From NCBI GenBank assembly GCA_020061705.1, contig JAGUXT010000014.1, positions 1 through 64,000 of the forward strand: a stretch of DNA of 64,000 bases, written 5' to 3'. Under the pieces are notes generated by a model that was not told the DNA's origin, ran no database searches, and saw only the letters and a program-made list of their open reading frames with translations. Source of the DNA: Halothiobacillus sp. (GTDB lineage Bacteria; Pseudomonadota; Gammaproteobacteria; Halothiobacillales; Halothiobacillaceae). The translations under genes and the position numbers were made by a program. Positions 30,449 through 40,022 of the stretch are shown piece after piece. Every line of letters starts with the position of its first letter. The stretch's first letter is position 1.

Positions 30449-32332
30449 ATGTTGATGGATTTACGCGAAAAAATTTCCGGATGGATTGCCTATACCATCG
30501 TCGGTCTAATTACCGTCCCATTCGTTTTGTGGGGTGTGGGTGAGTATTTCCAGGGCGGGCAAGCCCAACCTCTCGCTACTATCAATGGTCAGGACATCAG
30601 CCAGGGCGCTTTCGACCAGGCCTATGAGCAGGAGCGTCAGCGTATTGCACAGCAGTTTGGTGGCACCGTGTCACCGGAAATGCTGGAAGGTATGGGCATC
30701 AAGCGCCAGGTGCTGAACAGCTTGGTCATGCGTGAGGTTTTGAGTCAGTACGCCCAAGCCAATGGGTTGCGCGTGAGTGATGCCGAGCTGGCGGGGCTGC
30801 TGCGCTCCATCCCTGCTTTCCAGGATAACGGTCAATTCAGTCAGGCGCGTTATGAGCAAGTACTGCGTTTGCAGGGGCAGGTGCCGCAAGGTTTTGAACC
30901 ATTGGTGCGTCTGGATCTGGTCGTGCAGCAACTGCAGGACGGTATTGCGCGATCAGCTTTTGTGACCCAAGCCGATGTCGATAGCTATGTGCGCCTGCGT
31001 GATCAGACTCGCGAAGTTGAGGTGTATCTGCTGCCCGCAGCTCAGCGCCTGACAGCAATCAAACCGGACGAGGTAGCTATAGCAACCTATTTCAATGCGC
31101 ATCAGGCGGATTTTCGCCGTGCGGAGCGCGTGCGGGTTGAAAAAATTGAGTTAAGTGTTGAGAATCTGGCCAAGTTGATGAAGCCCTCTGAAGAAGATAT
31201 CCGTGTGGCGTATGAAGCCTATGTGGAGGCGCAGAAACAGCTTGAAGCACGTCAGACGCGTCATATTCTTCTTGCGGTGGAGCCGGGTGCAGATGAGTCC
31301 GTTGCGCGTAAAACCATCGAAAACCTGCGCCAGCGCGTTGACAATGGCGAAGACTTTTCCAAATTGGCCGAAGATTTTTCCCAGGATCCAGGCTCCGCCA
31401 AGCAAGGTGGCAAACTAGGCTCTGTAACGCGCGGCATGATGGTCGAGCCGTTTGAAAAAGCCCTTTTTGCACTGCCCAAGGTCGGGGCAGTGAGTGAACC
31501 GGTACGCAGCCAGTTTGGTTGGCATTTGATTGTGTTGGATAGTATCGAGCCGGTCACCGCCAAACCACTGGAGTCTGTGCGTGCGCAAATCGAGCAGGAT
31601 GCCCGTCTGGCCATGGCTGAAGCGCAGTTTCATGATTATGCCGATCGCCTGGCGACGCTGACTTACGAGCATCCGGACAGCTTGTTGCCTGCCGCTGAAC
31701 AGTTGGGTTTGAGCGTGACGCAGAGCGATTGGCTGGAGCGCGCTGCAGTAGGCGATAAGGCCAAAATGCAACAGGCGGCGTTCAGTGACGACGTGCTGAA
31801 GCAGGGACGTAACAGTGAGGTATTGGATTTGGGTAACCAGCAATCTGTCGTGCTGCGACTGCTGGAACATGAAGATGCCGCCGATCAGCCTTTGGCGAGT
31901 GTACGTGCCGAAGTTGAAAAACGTTTAATTGAGCAAGAGCTCAGCAAAGCGATGCAGGCGGAAGCGGAAGCAGTACGTCTTGCGGTAGCGCAAGCTGGTG
32001 AGATTGATCAGCCGGCAGGCGTGCAGCGTTCGTTCAGCGGCGCGATCATGCGTCAATCGCGTGAAGTTGAAGCGGATATCGCACGCGCTGTGTTTGCCAT
32101 GCAGCCTCCATCGGCAGGTTCTGTTTCTACTCAGACGCTGCGCTTGCCTTCTGGTGACTACGCGGTGCTGCGTTTGTTATCGGTCAAGTCTGGAGAACCT
32201 GGTCTCGTGGCGGCAGACGAGCGCCAGCGTTTGATGCAGGAGCTGCGGCGCAACCAGGCGATGAATGATAGCGCGGTGTTTGATGCCTATTTGCGCTCGA
32301 AGGCTGAGATTACGCAGCGTCAGGATATTTGA
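30449..32332 (+). CDS. ppiD: Membrane-anchored periplasmic chaperone PpiD (SurA-N/parvulin)
   Basis: PpiD is an inner-membrane-anchored periplasmic chaperone near the Sec translocon. The 627-residue product has a short cytoplasmic start (MDLREKISGW), one membrane segment at about residues 13-35, a SurA_N-type chaperone region (about 45-190), and a parvulin-type domain at about 260-365 (ARHILL-like QTRHILLAVEPG, FSKLAEDFSQDPGSAKQGG, FGWHLIVLD). A long helical C-terminal part follows. The start was set at ATG 30449, with a second ATG two codons later (30455) equally possible. The longer open frame begins inside the palindromic element and is not credible. Confidence 0.9.
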   Translation: MLMDLREKISGWIAYTIVGLITVPFVLWGVGEYFQGGQAQPLATINGQDISQGAFDQAYEQERQRIAQQFGGTVSPEMLEGMGIKRQVLNSLVMREVLSQYAQANGLRVSDAELAGLLRSIPAFQDNGQFSQARYEQVLRLQGQVPQGFEPLVRLDLVVQQLQDGIARSAFVTQADVDSYVRLRDQTREVEVYLLPAAQRLTAIKPDEVAIATYFNAHQADFRRAERVRVEKIELSVENLAKLMKPSEEDIRVAYEAYVEAQKQLEARQTRHILLAVEPGADESVARKTIENLRQRVDNGEDFSKLAEDFSQDPGSAKQGGKLGSVTRGMMVEPFEKALFALPKVGAVSEPVRSQFGWHLIVLDSIEPVTAKPLESVRAQIEQDARLAMAEAQFHDYADRLATLTYEHPDSLLPAAEQLGLSVTQSDWLERAAVGDKAKMQQAAFSDDVLKQGRNSEVLDLGNQQSVVLRLLEHEDAADQPLASVRAEVEKRLIEQELSKAMQAEAEAVRLAVAQAGEIDQPAGVQRSFSGAIMRQSREVEADIARAVFAMQPPSAGSVSTQTLRLPSGDYAVLRLLSVKSGEPGLVAADERQRLMQELRRNQAMNDSAVFDAYLRSKAEITQRQDI

Positions 32333-32368
32333 TGCCGTTGGCGGTTGGCTCGGTACTAATTCACCCTG

Positions 32369-32414
32369 ATTATCAAAGGCTTTGTTGGCCAAGCCTTGCA
32401 CAAAGGTTGATAAT
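32369..32414 (+). promoter_or_regulatory. Two-part stem-loop upstream of ygiQ
   Basis: ATTATCAA (32369-32376) pairs with TTGATAAT (32407-32414), and inside it AGGCTT (32377-32382) pairs with AAGCCT (32391-32396). It lies directly before the terminator hairpin at 32415-32443, so the two structures stack end to end between ppiD and ygiQ. Confidence 0.55.
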
Positions 32415-32443
32415 GCGCAGCCATTTCTAACGCTGCGCTTTTT
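32415..32443 (+). terminator. Rho-independent terminator abutting the ygiQ start codon
   Basis: GCGCAGC (32415-32421) pairs with GCTGCGC (32432-32438), followed by five T (32439-32443). The ygiQ ATG begins at 32446, two bases later, so the hairpin occupies the place where the ribosome-binding site should be. Confidence 0.8.
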
Positions 32444-32445
32444 AC

Positions 32446-34794
32446 ATGCTTCCCGCCAAAAATATCTTTTCCTACAAGCCTTATTGGGCGAAACGTTTCG
32501 GTCCCGCGCCGTTCCTGCCCATGTCGCGGGCGGAAATGGATAAGCTTGGCTGGGATAGCTGCGACATTATTATCGTAGTGGGCGATGCCTACGTCGATCA
32601 CCCCAGCTTCGGTATGGCGGTGATCGGGCGCATGTTGGAGTCGCAGGGCTTTCGTGTGGGTATTATCGCGCAACCGGACTGGACTTCAGCAGAAGCCTTC
32701 CGCCAGCTCGGCAAGCCGAATCTGTTCTTTGGCGTGAGCGCGGGCAATATGGATTCGATGGTGAATCATTACACCTCGGATCGCCGTCTGCGTCATAACG
32801 ATGCCTATACCCCGAATGATGAACACGGCAAGCGGCCGGATCGTGCCGTCACGGTGTACGCCCAGCGCTGCCGCGAAGCCTACAAGGATGTGCCAGTGAT
32901 TATTGGTGGCATCGAGGCCAGCTTGCGCCGCATTGCGCACTACGATTATTGGGCGGACAAGGTGCGCCGCTCGGTCTTGCCGGATTCCAAGGCCGACCTG
33001 CTGGTGTATGGCAATGCCGAGCGCGCGATTGTGGAAATCGCGCATCGTGCGGCCAAGGGCGAACATCCGCGCGAGATGACAGATATTCGTGGCACCGCAT
33101 TCATGCGCGATGGCATTCCTGATGGCTGGGTGATGCTGGACTCAACCTCCATCGACGAACCGGGGCCACTCGCACCACCGATTGATCCGTATGCGATGAC
33201 TTCGGCCGCAACGTGCGACAAAAATGAGGAGGGTTCAGCGGGCGAGCTGAAGACCGAGCAAGTCGTCAAGATCGTGCATCTGCGCCGCGAAATTCCGCGC
33301 AATCATCCACGAGAGCTGTCCGTGGTGCGCCTGCCTGCCTATGAGCAGGTGCTCAATGACCCTGTGTTGTATGCCCACGCCTCGCGCGTGTTGCATCTGG
33401 AAACCAACCCCGGCAATGCGCGTGCCCTGGTGCAAAAACATGGCAACCGTGATGTGTGGCTCAACCCGCCGCCCATTCCGCTGACCACCCCGGAAATGGA
33501 CGGCGTGTTTGACCTGCCCTATGCGCGTGCACCGCATCCTGCCTATGGCGAGGCCAAAATTCCGGCCTGGGACATGATTCGCTTTTCGGTGAATATCATG
33601 CGGGGCTGCTTCGGCGGCTGCACGTTTTGTTCGATCACCGAGCACGAAGGCCGCATTATCCAAAGTCGCTCGGAAGGTTCCATACTGCGCGAGGTCGAGG
33701 AAATCCGCGACAAGGTCAAGGGCTTCACTGGCATTATTTCCGATCTGGGCGGGCCGACCGCCAATATGTACACACTGACCTGCAAGGATGAAAAAATCGA
33801 GGAAAACTGCCGTCGTCTGTCCTGTGTCTACCCGGATATTTGCAAAAACCTCAACACCGACCACGGCCCGCTGATTTCGCTGTATCGCAAAACCCGCGCC
33901 TTGCCGGGGATCAAAAAGGTGCTGATTGCCTCCGGCCTGCGTTACGACCTGGCGGTGCAGTCACCGGAATACGTCAAGGAGTTGGTCACGCATCATGTCG
34001 GCGGTTATCTGAAAATCGCCCCGGAACACACCGAAGGCGGGCCGTTGTCGAAAATGATGAAGCCCGGCATGGGAACCTATGACCGCTTCAAGGCGATGTT
34101 CGAGAAGTTCTCACGCGAGGCCGGCAAAGAACAGTACCTGATTCCTTACTTCATCGCCGCGCATCCGGGCACCACGGATGAAGACATGCTCAATCTTGCC
34201 CTGTGGCTCAAGGCCAACAATTTCCGTGCCGATCAGGTGCAGGCCTTCCTGCCGAGTCCCATGGCGCTGGCTTCGGCCATGTACCACTCCGGGCGCAACC
34301 CGTTGCGTACCGTGCGTCGCGAGGGTACCGAGGAGGTCTACTCACCCAAGGGTCTGAAGCAACGCCGCTTGCACAAGGCGTTCTTGCGCTATCACGATGC
34401 CAATAACTGGCCATTGTTGCGCGAGACGTTGAAAAAAATGGGACGCGCCGACCTGATTGGTAATGGCAAGCGGCATCTGATTCCTACCTGGCAACCCGAA
34501 GGCACGGGCGATACGGGTGGAGAGGGGGTGCGCACGGGGCGCAAGAATGGCGCGCAAACGTTTTTGACCAAACATACCGGCTTGCCCCCCCGAGGTGAGC
34601 GGCCAGCAGCTGCAGGGGGTGCCAAAAAGCCCTTCGGTGGCAAAGCGGATACGCCGCGAGCCACCCCTGGCCGAGCTGAGCCAGCGCGTCCATCGGCAGT
34701 GTGGCCGCCCAAGAAAACCAGCGTCAAGGCTCCCGGCAGTACGCCTTCGGGCAAATCCACAGCACCGCGCGGAAAAAATACCCGTAGTCGATAA
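32446..34794 (+). CDS. ygiQ: YgiQ-family radical SAM protein
   Basis: YgiQ proteins are large radical-SAM enzymes of unknown reaction. The 782-residue product begins with the family N-terminus ([35 protein letters not shown]), has a B12-binding-like Rossmann region (about 40-200), and the [4Fe-4S] cluster motif CFGGCTFC (Cys388, Cys392, Cys395) in a TIM-barrel domain. DUF3362-like sequence follows ([16 protein letters not shown]). The last 80 residues are low-complexity, rich in Gly, Pro, Lys and Ala. No ribosome-binding site is visible, because the ATG directly follows a terminator T-run. A later start would remove conserved residues, so I keep this one. Confidence 0.93.
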   Translation: MLPAKNIFSYKPYWAKRFGPAPFLPMSRAEMDKLGWDSCDIIIVVGDAYVDHPSFGMAVIGRMLESQGFRVGIIAQPDWTSAEAFRQLGKPNLFFGVSAGNMDSMVNHYTSDRRLRHNDAYTPNDEHGKRPDRAVTVYAQRCREAYKDVPVIIGGIEASLRRIAHYDYWADKVRRSVLPDSKADLLVYGNAERAIVEIAHRAAKGEHPREMTDIRGTAFMRDGIPDGWVMLDSTSIDEPGPLAPPIDPYAMTSAATCDKNEEGSAGELKTEQVVKIVHLRREIPRNHPRELSVVRLPAYEQVLNDPVLYAHASRVLHLETNPGNARALVQKHGNRDVWLNPPPIPLTTPEMDGVFDLPYARAPHPAYGEAKIPAWDMIRFSVNIMRGCFGGCTFCSITEHEGRIIQSRSEGSILREVEEIRDKVKGFTGIISDLGGPTANMYTLTCKDEKIEENCRRLSCVYPDICKNLNTDHGPLISLYRKTRALPGIKKVLIASGLRYDLAVQSPEYVKELVTHHVGGYLKIAPEHTEGGPLSKMMKPGMGTYDRFKAMFEKFSREAGKEQYLIPYFIAAHPGTTDEDMLNLALWLKANNFRADQVQAFLPSPMALASAMYHSGRNPLRTVRREGTEEVYSPKGLKQRRLHKAFLRYHDANNWPLLRETLKKMGRADLIGNGKRHLIPTWQPEGTGDTGGEGVRTGRKNGAQTFLTKHTGLPPRGERPAAAGGAKKPFGGKADTPRATPGRAEPARPSAVWPPKKTSVKAPGSTPSGKSTAPRGKNTRSR

Positions 34795-34895
34795 AGCTTA
34801 TGCGGCAGCCGTAAAAATGTTTGATGCGCCCTGCGTGGCATAGCAGGCTAATCTTGACCTGCTTCGTCAACAAACTCACACAGGGGGGATACACC

Positions 34896-35198
34896 ATGAA
34901 GCGTATTGCAATGATGAGCCTCGGTCTTGCGGCCTTGTTCATGGGAACAGCGGCTCAGGCCAGTCCAGAGATGATCGCCAAAGGTGACAAGCTGCATGCA
35001 GAAAAATGCGCGGCTTGCCACAAGGCACCGCACGATGCCAAGTTTTATGAAAGCCGCGTGGGCAAGAAAATTCAGAGCAAGGCCAGCCTGACAACCATGG
35101 TCAGCTCCTGCGCCAACCATTTCAATATCGACTGGTTTGATGATGATGTGGCTGCGGTAAGCGAGTATCTCAATGCCAAGTATTACAAGCTGAAGTAG
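34896..35198 (+). CDS. Small periplasmic monoheme cytochrome c (SHP-like)
   Basis: This 100-residue protein has a Sec signal peptide (MKRIAMMSLGLAALFMG, cleavage after AQA near residue 22) and one haem-binding motif, CAACH (Cys38, Cys41, His42). A third cysteine in the SSCANHF stretch (near residue 70) and a C-terminal YLNAKYYKL phrase resemble the SHP-type cytochromes, which use an unusual sixth ligand and carry a non-haem cysteine. That comparison is from memory, and no methionine ligand is evident after the haem. It would act in periplasmic electron transfer; the partner is unknown. A GGGGGGA ribosome-binding site precedes the ATG. It is monocistronic with a strong terminator. Confidence 0.85.
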   Translation: MKRIAMMSLGLAALFMGTAAQASPEMIAKGDKLHAEKCAACHKAPHDAKFYESRVGKKIQSKASLTTMVSSCANHFNIDWFDDDVAAVSEYLNAKYYKLK

Positions 35199-35220
35199 TT
35201 CAGGCTTTGCTTGACAGCAA

Positions 35221-35245
35221 AAGCGGCGACAATGCCGCTTTTTTT
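35221..35245 (+). terminator. Rho-independent terminator of the cytochrome c gene
   Basis: AAGCGGC (35221-35227) pairs with GCCGCTT (35234-35240) and is followed by T to 35245. Confidence 0.85.
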
Positions 35246-35252
35246 ATTCTTT

Positions 35253-35352
35253 GGACTTACGCAAAACCGCCCCAGCGGCGTTCAAGCGCCTCGCCGTACT
35301 AAGTGTACTGTCTTCGGCACTTTGCCTTGCTGGAGCACTTTTGCGTAAGTCC
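35253..35352. mobile_element. 100-bp MITE-like element, copy 1 (GGACTTACGCAAAA ends)
   Basis: The ends GGACTTACGCAAAA (35253-35266) and TTTTGCGTAAGTCC (35339-35352) are perfect 14-bp inverted repeats. A second, shorter copy lies at 61615-61703 and shares the internal blocks GCCCCAGCGGCGTTC, GTGTACTGTC and GCTTTGCCT or CACTTTGCCT. ATTCTTTGGA occurs on both sides of copy 1 and may be a trace of target duplication. No coding sequence is present. Confidence 0.8.
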
Positions 35353-35373
35353 TGATTCTTTGGAATGCATCAG

Positions 35374-35428
35374 CCACAGAGAGCGCAGAGCTTACCGAGG
35401 AGGAAGTTATTCTCTGTGCACTTTGTGG
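35374..35428. repeat. CCACAGAG-type palindromic repeat
   Basis: CCACAGAGAGCGCAGAG (35374-35390) and CTCTGTGCACTTTGTGG (35412-35428) are inverted copies with three mismatches. It is the second palindromic element in the 287-base gap between the cytochrome gene and the DUF2207-like gene, and the gap holds no gene. Confidence 0.6.
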
Positions 35429-35485
35429 TTAAAAATGGTTTGACTGCTTTTGAGTATTGGGAACCACTTAAAGTTGGCTTCGGAC

Positions 35486-36724
35486 TCAATCACCCCCACC
35501 TCCGCCACCATCCCCCCCACCGTCGCCACTATCCGAGCTGCTGGCATCATCCAGTGCATCGCCGAGCGCCTGATCGAAGTCGGATTCCAGATTGTCCCAG
35601 AACTCGGTGAGTGAAAAATCACTTCCAACCGAGTCACCTGAAGCATCGCTCGATGAACTGTCGCTCGACCCGCCACCGCTGGTATCGCTGAAGGCCGAGC
35701 GAGCCAGCTCGTCGGCAAACAGGCTCATCCACAGCGGCAAAATGCCGAAGGCGGCTGCATAGGGCAAAAGGCGCTGGAACGTCTGCTGCAACGCTCTGTC
35801 AGGATGGTGTTGGCGAATCTCGTCCATGTCTGCCCGGCTCATGAACAGCTTCAGACCTTCGGCTTGATGGCGCAGTTCACAGGCCTCGGTTGTGGGACGC
35901 AGCTCGGAGAGATCCGCAAAGATACTCAGCAAAAAGCCCGCCGCCGTGATCAGAATCACTGAGGTGAGCGGCAGCACGAGTGCGCGGAAGGCTTGCGCAC
36001 TGTCCCAGGCGACATTGTGGGCAAGCAGGTGTTCATATGTGATGTAACTCAGCCAGACGAGGATGGGAAGCATCAGGAGCAGGATGACTTTGCGTAATCG
36101 CGGTGCGTGTTTTGGGCCGATGCTATTGGCCGCCAGCAGGAACAAGCCCATGGAAGCAAAGGCGTACAGGCCGAAGCCCTCCATAAAAAGCATCAGTAGC
36201 ATGGCAATCAGCGGAATCATCAGCATCAGCGTGAAGACTCGACCTGCCCAGCGTCCGGGTTTGAACAGCCCGCCTTCAATCGTCTGGCGCAGGCTGTTCT
36301 GGTGCCGGGTTTTCAGATCGACAATGGTTTCCTGGTTGGCACGCGATAGAGCCATTTCGACCGCGCCACCTTGTGTGATGCGGCGCAGCATGTGCACCAG
36401 TTCGCGTTCTTCGTGTGCCTGGGGCAGGGCGGGGGCTTGCGTTGGCACGTTTAGCCAGAAGTCCTTTTTGCCTTGCCGACGTATTTTGAGTTGTTGGGCA
36501 TTGACCAGATTCATCATGGAAGCGGTCAGTGCGCCGCGATCATAGCCGCGCATGGTCAGCCAGCGCGCCACGGCTGGGCTGAGTCCGGCGGCGGGTTGAT
36601 ACAGCGGGATGATCGGTGCCGATGGGCAGCGGTGTTGCGGGAGTCGCCACTCGGCAAAAAGCCAGGCACCAAGGAGAATGCCGGCGAATATGAAGTTGAG
36701 GATGATGAACCATTCGAGGGTCAT
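35486..36724 (-). CDS. DUF2207-like membrane protein (LemA partner)
   Basis: This 412-residue membrane protein resembles the C-terminal part of DUF2207 proteins. A first membrane segment lies at about residues 5-25. Then comes PLYQPAAGLSPAVARWL, which matches the family's Pro-rich/LSPA motif, a winged-helix-like cytoplasmic stretch, and further membrane segments at about 162-182, 187-205, 212-232 and 252-275. The tail is a low-complexity Ser/Asp/Gly region ending in a poly-Gly run, like the Gly-rich ends of the family. The extracellular N-terminal domain of typical DUF2207 proteins is absent. Its function is unknown. It overlaps lemA by four bases, and the pairing with LemA supports the assignment. 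Confidence 0.75.
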   Translation of the reverse strand: MTLEWFIILNFIFAGILLGAWLFAEWRLPQHRCPSAPIIPLYQPAAGLSPAVARWLTMRGYDRGALTASMMNLVNAQQLKIRRQGKKDFWLNVPTQAPALPQAHEERELVHMLRRITQGGAVEMALSRANQETIVDLKTRHQNSLRQTIEGGLFKPGRWAGRVFTLMLMIPLIAMLLMLFMEGFGLYAFASMGLFLLAANSIGPKHAPRLRKVILLLMLPILVWLSYITYEHLLAHNVAWDSAQAFRALVLPLTSVILITAAGFLLSIFADLSELRPTTEACELRHQAEGLKLFMSRADMDEIRQHHPDRALQQTFQRLLPYAAAFGILPLWMSLFADELARSAFSDTSGGGSSDSSSSDASGDSVGSDFSLTEFWDNLESDFDQALGDALDDASSSDSGDGGGDGGGGGGD

Positions 36725-37275
36725 GGCGGACTCTCCTGTGGGCGCGGGGTGTGGCTGGTTTCCAATTGAAAATAATCGGCGCGGCCAAAGCCGAAGACAG
36801 AACCGATCAGGCCATGGGGGAAACTCTCACGCAGCACGTTCAGCTCACGCACGCAGCCGTTGTAATAGCGCCGGGCATATTGGATGTGATCCTCAACGCT
36901 TGAGAGCTCGCTCATCAATTGGGCGAAACGCTGGCTGGTTTGCAGGTTGGGATAGGCCTCTACCAGGGCGCGCAGGCGGGTCAGTTCGTCCGAGATGGCT
37001 TGCTCAGGCGTGGCCACAGCCTGGGCGGGCAGGTGTTCAAGATCCGCACGTTGCTGTGCGGTGGTGGTGTGCACAAGCTGCTCGAAGCGCGCATACGCCT
37101 GCGTGGCTTCGACTAGCTTGGGAATAAGGTCGTGACGCAGCTTGAGCTGGACACTGATGTCGCTCCAGGCCGCGCGCACGTCGTGGCGCAATTGCACGAA
37201 GCGGTTGTAGACATAAATAACCCCGCCGATGAGCAACAGAAACAAGCCGATAAGGAAGGCAAGATCCAGTGTCAT
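36721..37275 (-). CDS. lemA: LemA family protein
   Basis: LemA proteins have one N-terminal membrane anchor and a four-helix cytoplasmic or periplasmic bundle of unknown role. The 184-residue product has the anchor at about residues 4-24 and the signature YNRFVQLRHDVRAAWSDISVQ followed by LKLRHDLIPKLVEAT. It also has the NVLRESFPHGLIGSVFGF region near the end. I chose ATG 37275 because GGAG lies nine bases upstream; an ATG five codons earlier lacks a site. It is first in a two-gene operon with the DUF2207-like gene. The upstream 220 bases (37276-37495) hold no gene. Confidence 0.88.
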   Translation of the reverse strand: MTLDLAFLIGLFLLLIGGVIYVYNRFVQLRHDVRAAWSDISVQLKLRHDLIPKLVEATQAYARFEQLVHTTTAQQRADLEHLPAQAVATPEQAISDELTRLRALVEAYPNLQTSQRFAQLMSELSSVEDHIQYARRYYNGCVRELNVLRESFPHGLIGSVFGFGRADYFQLETSHTPRPQESPP

Positions 37276-37495
37276 GGCGGGGCGCTCCATACATACGCTG
37301 TTGGGGTGCAGCGAGTATAGACGGCTGAATGTGACAGCTTATGCTTCGCTTCGCAGCACATTGGCATCAAGCTACGATGAGAATTTTGATTGACGATGAC
37401 TGTCCAGTGCAGGCTGTACGCGCAGTAACAGGATAGAAGGAGGTCTCACGGAGCCGAGATTCAGGATTCTTGCCTGCAGCTTCAGATTTCAATGC

Positions 37496-39037
37496 CTATC
37501 CGCGTAGCCCATGCTCCCCCTCCGCGACGTGATATACCGGGTCTTCCTTGATATTCACCTCGACCAGATCGCCTGCCTTGTGCAGCAATTCGCGGCAATC
37601 GGGAGACAGATGGCGCAGGTGCAGGGTCTTGCCTGCCGCACGGTACTTTTCTGCAAGATTATCAATTGCTTCCAAGGCTGACTGGTCGGCCACCCGCGAG
37701 CGCGCGAAGTCGATCACCACATGCTGTGGGTCATTTTTGAGGTCGAACAGTTCGCCAAAATTCTGCGTTGAAGCGAAGAACAGCGGGCCGATCAGTCGAT
37801 AGAGCTTGCTGCCGTCGGCAAGATGCTCGGTCTCGGCGCGCATATGCTTGGCGTGATCCCAGGCAAACAGCAGCGCGGACACGATCACCCCGGTGATGAC
37901 CGCGAGGGCGAGATCGGCCACGACGGTAATGACTGCCACCATAATGCTGATGAGGATTTCATTGCGCGGCACCTTGCCGATCATGCGCAAAGTGCCCCAC
38001 TCGAAGGTGCCAATCACCACCATGAACATCACGCCGACCAAGGCAGCCAGCGGAATCTGCTCGATCACTGGCGCGAGAAACAGAATGAACATCAGCAAAA
38101 CCAATGCCGCCGTGATGCCGGACAAGCGCCCACGTCCACCGGATTCGACGTTGATAATGCTCTGACCGACCAGGGCGCAGCCCCCCATGCCGCCGAAAAA
38201 GCCGCTGGTGATATTCGCTGCGCCCAGCGCCACGCATTCCCGGTTTGGCTGCCCGCGTGTTTCGGTAATGTCATCCACCAGTTGCAGGGTGAGCAGGCTT
38301 TCAATCAGCCCCACCCCGGCGAACACGAAGGCATAAGGCAGCACAATCCACAGGGTTTCCAGCGTTAGCGGCACCTGCGGAATCGAAAAATCCGGCAGAC
38401 CGCCGGCAATGGAGGCCATGTCACCGACGGTGCGCGTATCGAGATTCAGGCCAAAGACCAGTAGGCTGACCGCGATAATCGCCACCAGCGTGGCCGGCAC
38501 GGCCTTGGTAAGACGCGGCAGAAAATGCGTGATGGTCATGGTCAGGGCAATCAGCGCCAGCATGATGTAAAGCGCCATGCCGCTGATCCATTCGTACCCA
38601 CCTTCTGGCGTGGGGATTTTGAACTGCTCGAACTGTGCCAGCAGGATCACAATCGCCAGCCCGTTGACGAAGCCCAAAAACACCGGGTAGGGCACGATGC
38701 GGATGAACTTGCCCAGTTTGAACAGTCCGGCGGCGATCTGGATGATGCCCATCAGTACCACGGCAGCGAGCAGATACTGTGGCCCGTGTTGCACCACCAA
38801 CGCCACCATCACCACCGCCAGCGAACCGGCCGCCGCCGAAATCATGCCCGGACGACCACCGAAGGCCGAGGTTATCAAGGCCACTATGAATGCGGCATAC
38901 AAGCCCATCAGCGGATGCAGTTGCGCCACCAGGGCGAAGGCGATCGCTTCAGGGACGAGCGCAAGCGCGACGGTCAGGCCGGAGAGTATGTCGGTACGGG
39001 CATTTTTTGGGGTATGGGCGGCGATGAGGTGGAACAT
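37496..39037 (-). CDS. SulP family inorganic anion transporter
   Basis: SulP transporters move sulfate, bicarbonate or related anions across the inner membrane. The 513-residue product has the 14-segment membrane domain with the family signature [19 protein letters not shown] (near residue 25) and [20 protein letters not shown] (near residue 275), and a C-terminal STAS domain from about residue 395 ([20 protein letters not shown]). The substrate cannot be told from sequence alone; bicarbonate and sulfate are both possible. It is monocistronic and divergent from the VIT1-type gene across 195 bases. Confidence 0.9.
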   Translation of the reverse strand: MFHLIAAHTPKNARTDILSGLTVALALVPEAIAFALVAQLHPLMGLYAAFIVALITSAFGGRPGMISAAAGSLAVVMVALVVQHGPQYLLAAVVLMGIIQIAAGLFKLGKFIRIVPYPVFLGFVNGLAIVILLAQFEQFKIPTPEGGYEWISGMALYIMLALIALTMTITHFLPRLTKAVPATLVAIIAVSLLVFGLNLDTRTVGDMASIAGGLPDFSIPQVPLTLETLWIVLPYAFVFAGVGLIESLLTLQLVDDITETRGQPNRECVALGAANITSGFFGGMGGCALVGQSIINVESGGRGRLSGITAALVLLMFILFLAPVIEQIPLAALVGVMFMVVIGTFEWGTLRMIGKVPRNEILISIMVAVITVVADLALAVITGVIVSALLFAWDHAKHMRAETEHLADGSKLYRLIGPLFFASTQNFGELFDLKNDPQHVVIDFARSRVADQSALEAIDNLAEKYRAAGKTLHLRHLSPDCRELLHKAGDLVEVNIKEDPVYHVAEGEHGLRG

Positions 39038-39232
39038 GAGGATAGGCGTATTTTCTGGCTTGAAAGAAAGCGCTGCAGTTTAACAGCCTGCACCTCGGGT
39101 TTGATGGCGATACCCGTTCAAACAGGGTGCTGAAATGCATATTTCAATGTGCGACGATGTGCAGCTAACACGTCGATGGCCGGGCGTATCGTCGCGTCAG
39201 TGCAAAGCAATATTCAGAATCAAGGAAAGCGC

Positions 39233-39931
39233 ATGACTCAACAACACATTGAAGAAAATCATTTCAGTCAACGCATGAATGGTTTGAGAGCCGCCGTTCT
39301 GGGGGCGAATGACGGCATTATCTCAGTGGTCAGTTTGCTGATTGGTGTGATGTCTTCCGGTGCAGATCAATCGACGGTCATGCTAGTTGGGGTCAGTGCC
39401 TTGATTGCCGGCGCGATTTCAATGGCTGCGGGTGAGTATGTATCGGTCAAGTCTCAGTCCGATACGGAACGCGCTGATTTGGAAATTGAGCGAGCATCAC
39501 TTGCTACCAATTGGGACGCGGAAGTGTTGGAGCTTGCCGAGGTGTATGAAGCACGGGGCGTTTCCAAGCCGACAGCTTTGGCTGTGGCCAATGAGTTGAT
39601 GGCGCATGATGCGCTCGGTGCACACGCTATTGATGAGCTTGGTTTGACGAATACACATGCTCCGCGCCCAATTCAGGCGGCTGGTTTTTCTGCGGCTGCC
39701 TTTATGGTCGGCGGTGTTATTCCGGTGATTCTGGCTTGGCTGTTGCCGCCGACATTGATCTGGGTATTGGCGTTGTCTTCGCTCGTACTATTGTTTGCCA
39801 TGGGGGCGCTCGCAGCTTATGCGGGTGGCGCACGCATGATGATCGCAGGTTTTAGAGTGATGTCATGGGGTTTATTTGCCATGGTTTCGACGTATTTAAT
39901 CGGCTTGGTCTTTGGGGTTGGCGTTGTTTAG
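39233..39931 (+). CDS. VIT1/CCC1-type metal transporter
   Basis: This 232-residue protein belongs to the vacuolar iron transporter family, which carries Fe(II) or Mn(II). The signature LRAAVLGANDGIISVVSLLIG lies near the N-terminus, ISMAAGEYVSVKSQSDTE follows, and there are five membrane segments in all. The middle loop with Glu-rich helices (about residues 85-140) matches the cytosolic metal-binding domain. The start at 39233 has AAGGAAAG upstream; the longer frame adds 28 unlikely residues. It converges on dapD across a shared terminator. Confidence 0.88.
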   Translation: MTQQHIEENHFSQRMNGLRAAVLGANDGIISVVSLLIGVMSSGADQSTVMLVGVSALIAGAISMAAGEYVSVKSQSDTERADLEIERASLATNWDAEVLELAEVYEARGVSKPTALAVANELMAHDALGAHAIDELGLTNTHAPRPIQAAGFSAAAFMVGGVIPVILAWLLPPTLIWVLALSSLVLLFAMGALAAYAGGARMMIAGFRVMSWGLFAMVSTYLIGLVFGVGVV

Positions 39932-39965
39932 CAGCCGGTCGTGGGATGGTTGGATGACCCACAAA

Positions 39966-39998
39966 AAAGCCCCCTTGCGCTGTAGCGTAGGGGGCTTT
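39966..39998. terminator. Bidirectional terminator between the VIT1-type gene and dapD
   Basis: AAAGCCCCCT (39966-39975) pairs with AGGGGGCTTT (39989-39998). It is A-rich on the left and T-ended on the right, so it can serve both converging transcripts. Confidence 0.85.
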
Positions 39999-40022
39999 AT
40001 ATCGTGAACTGAAACGTGCTGA

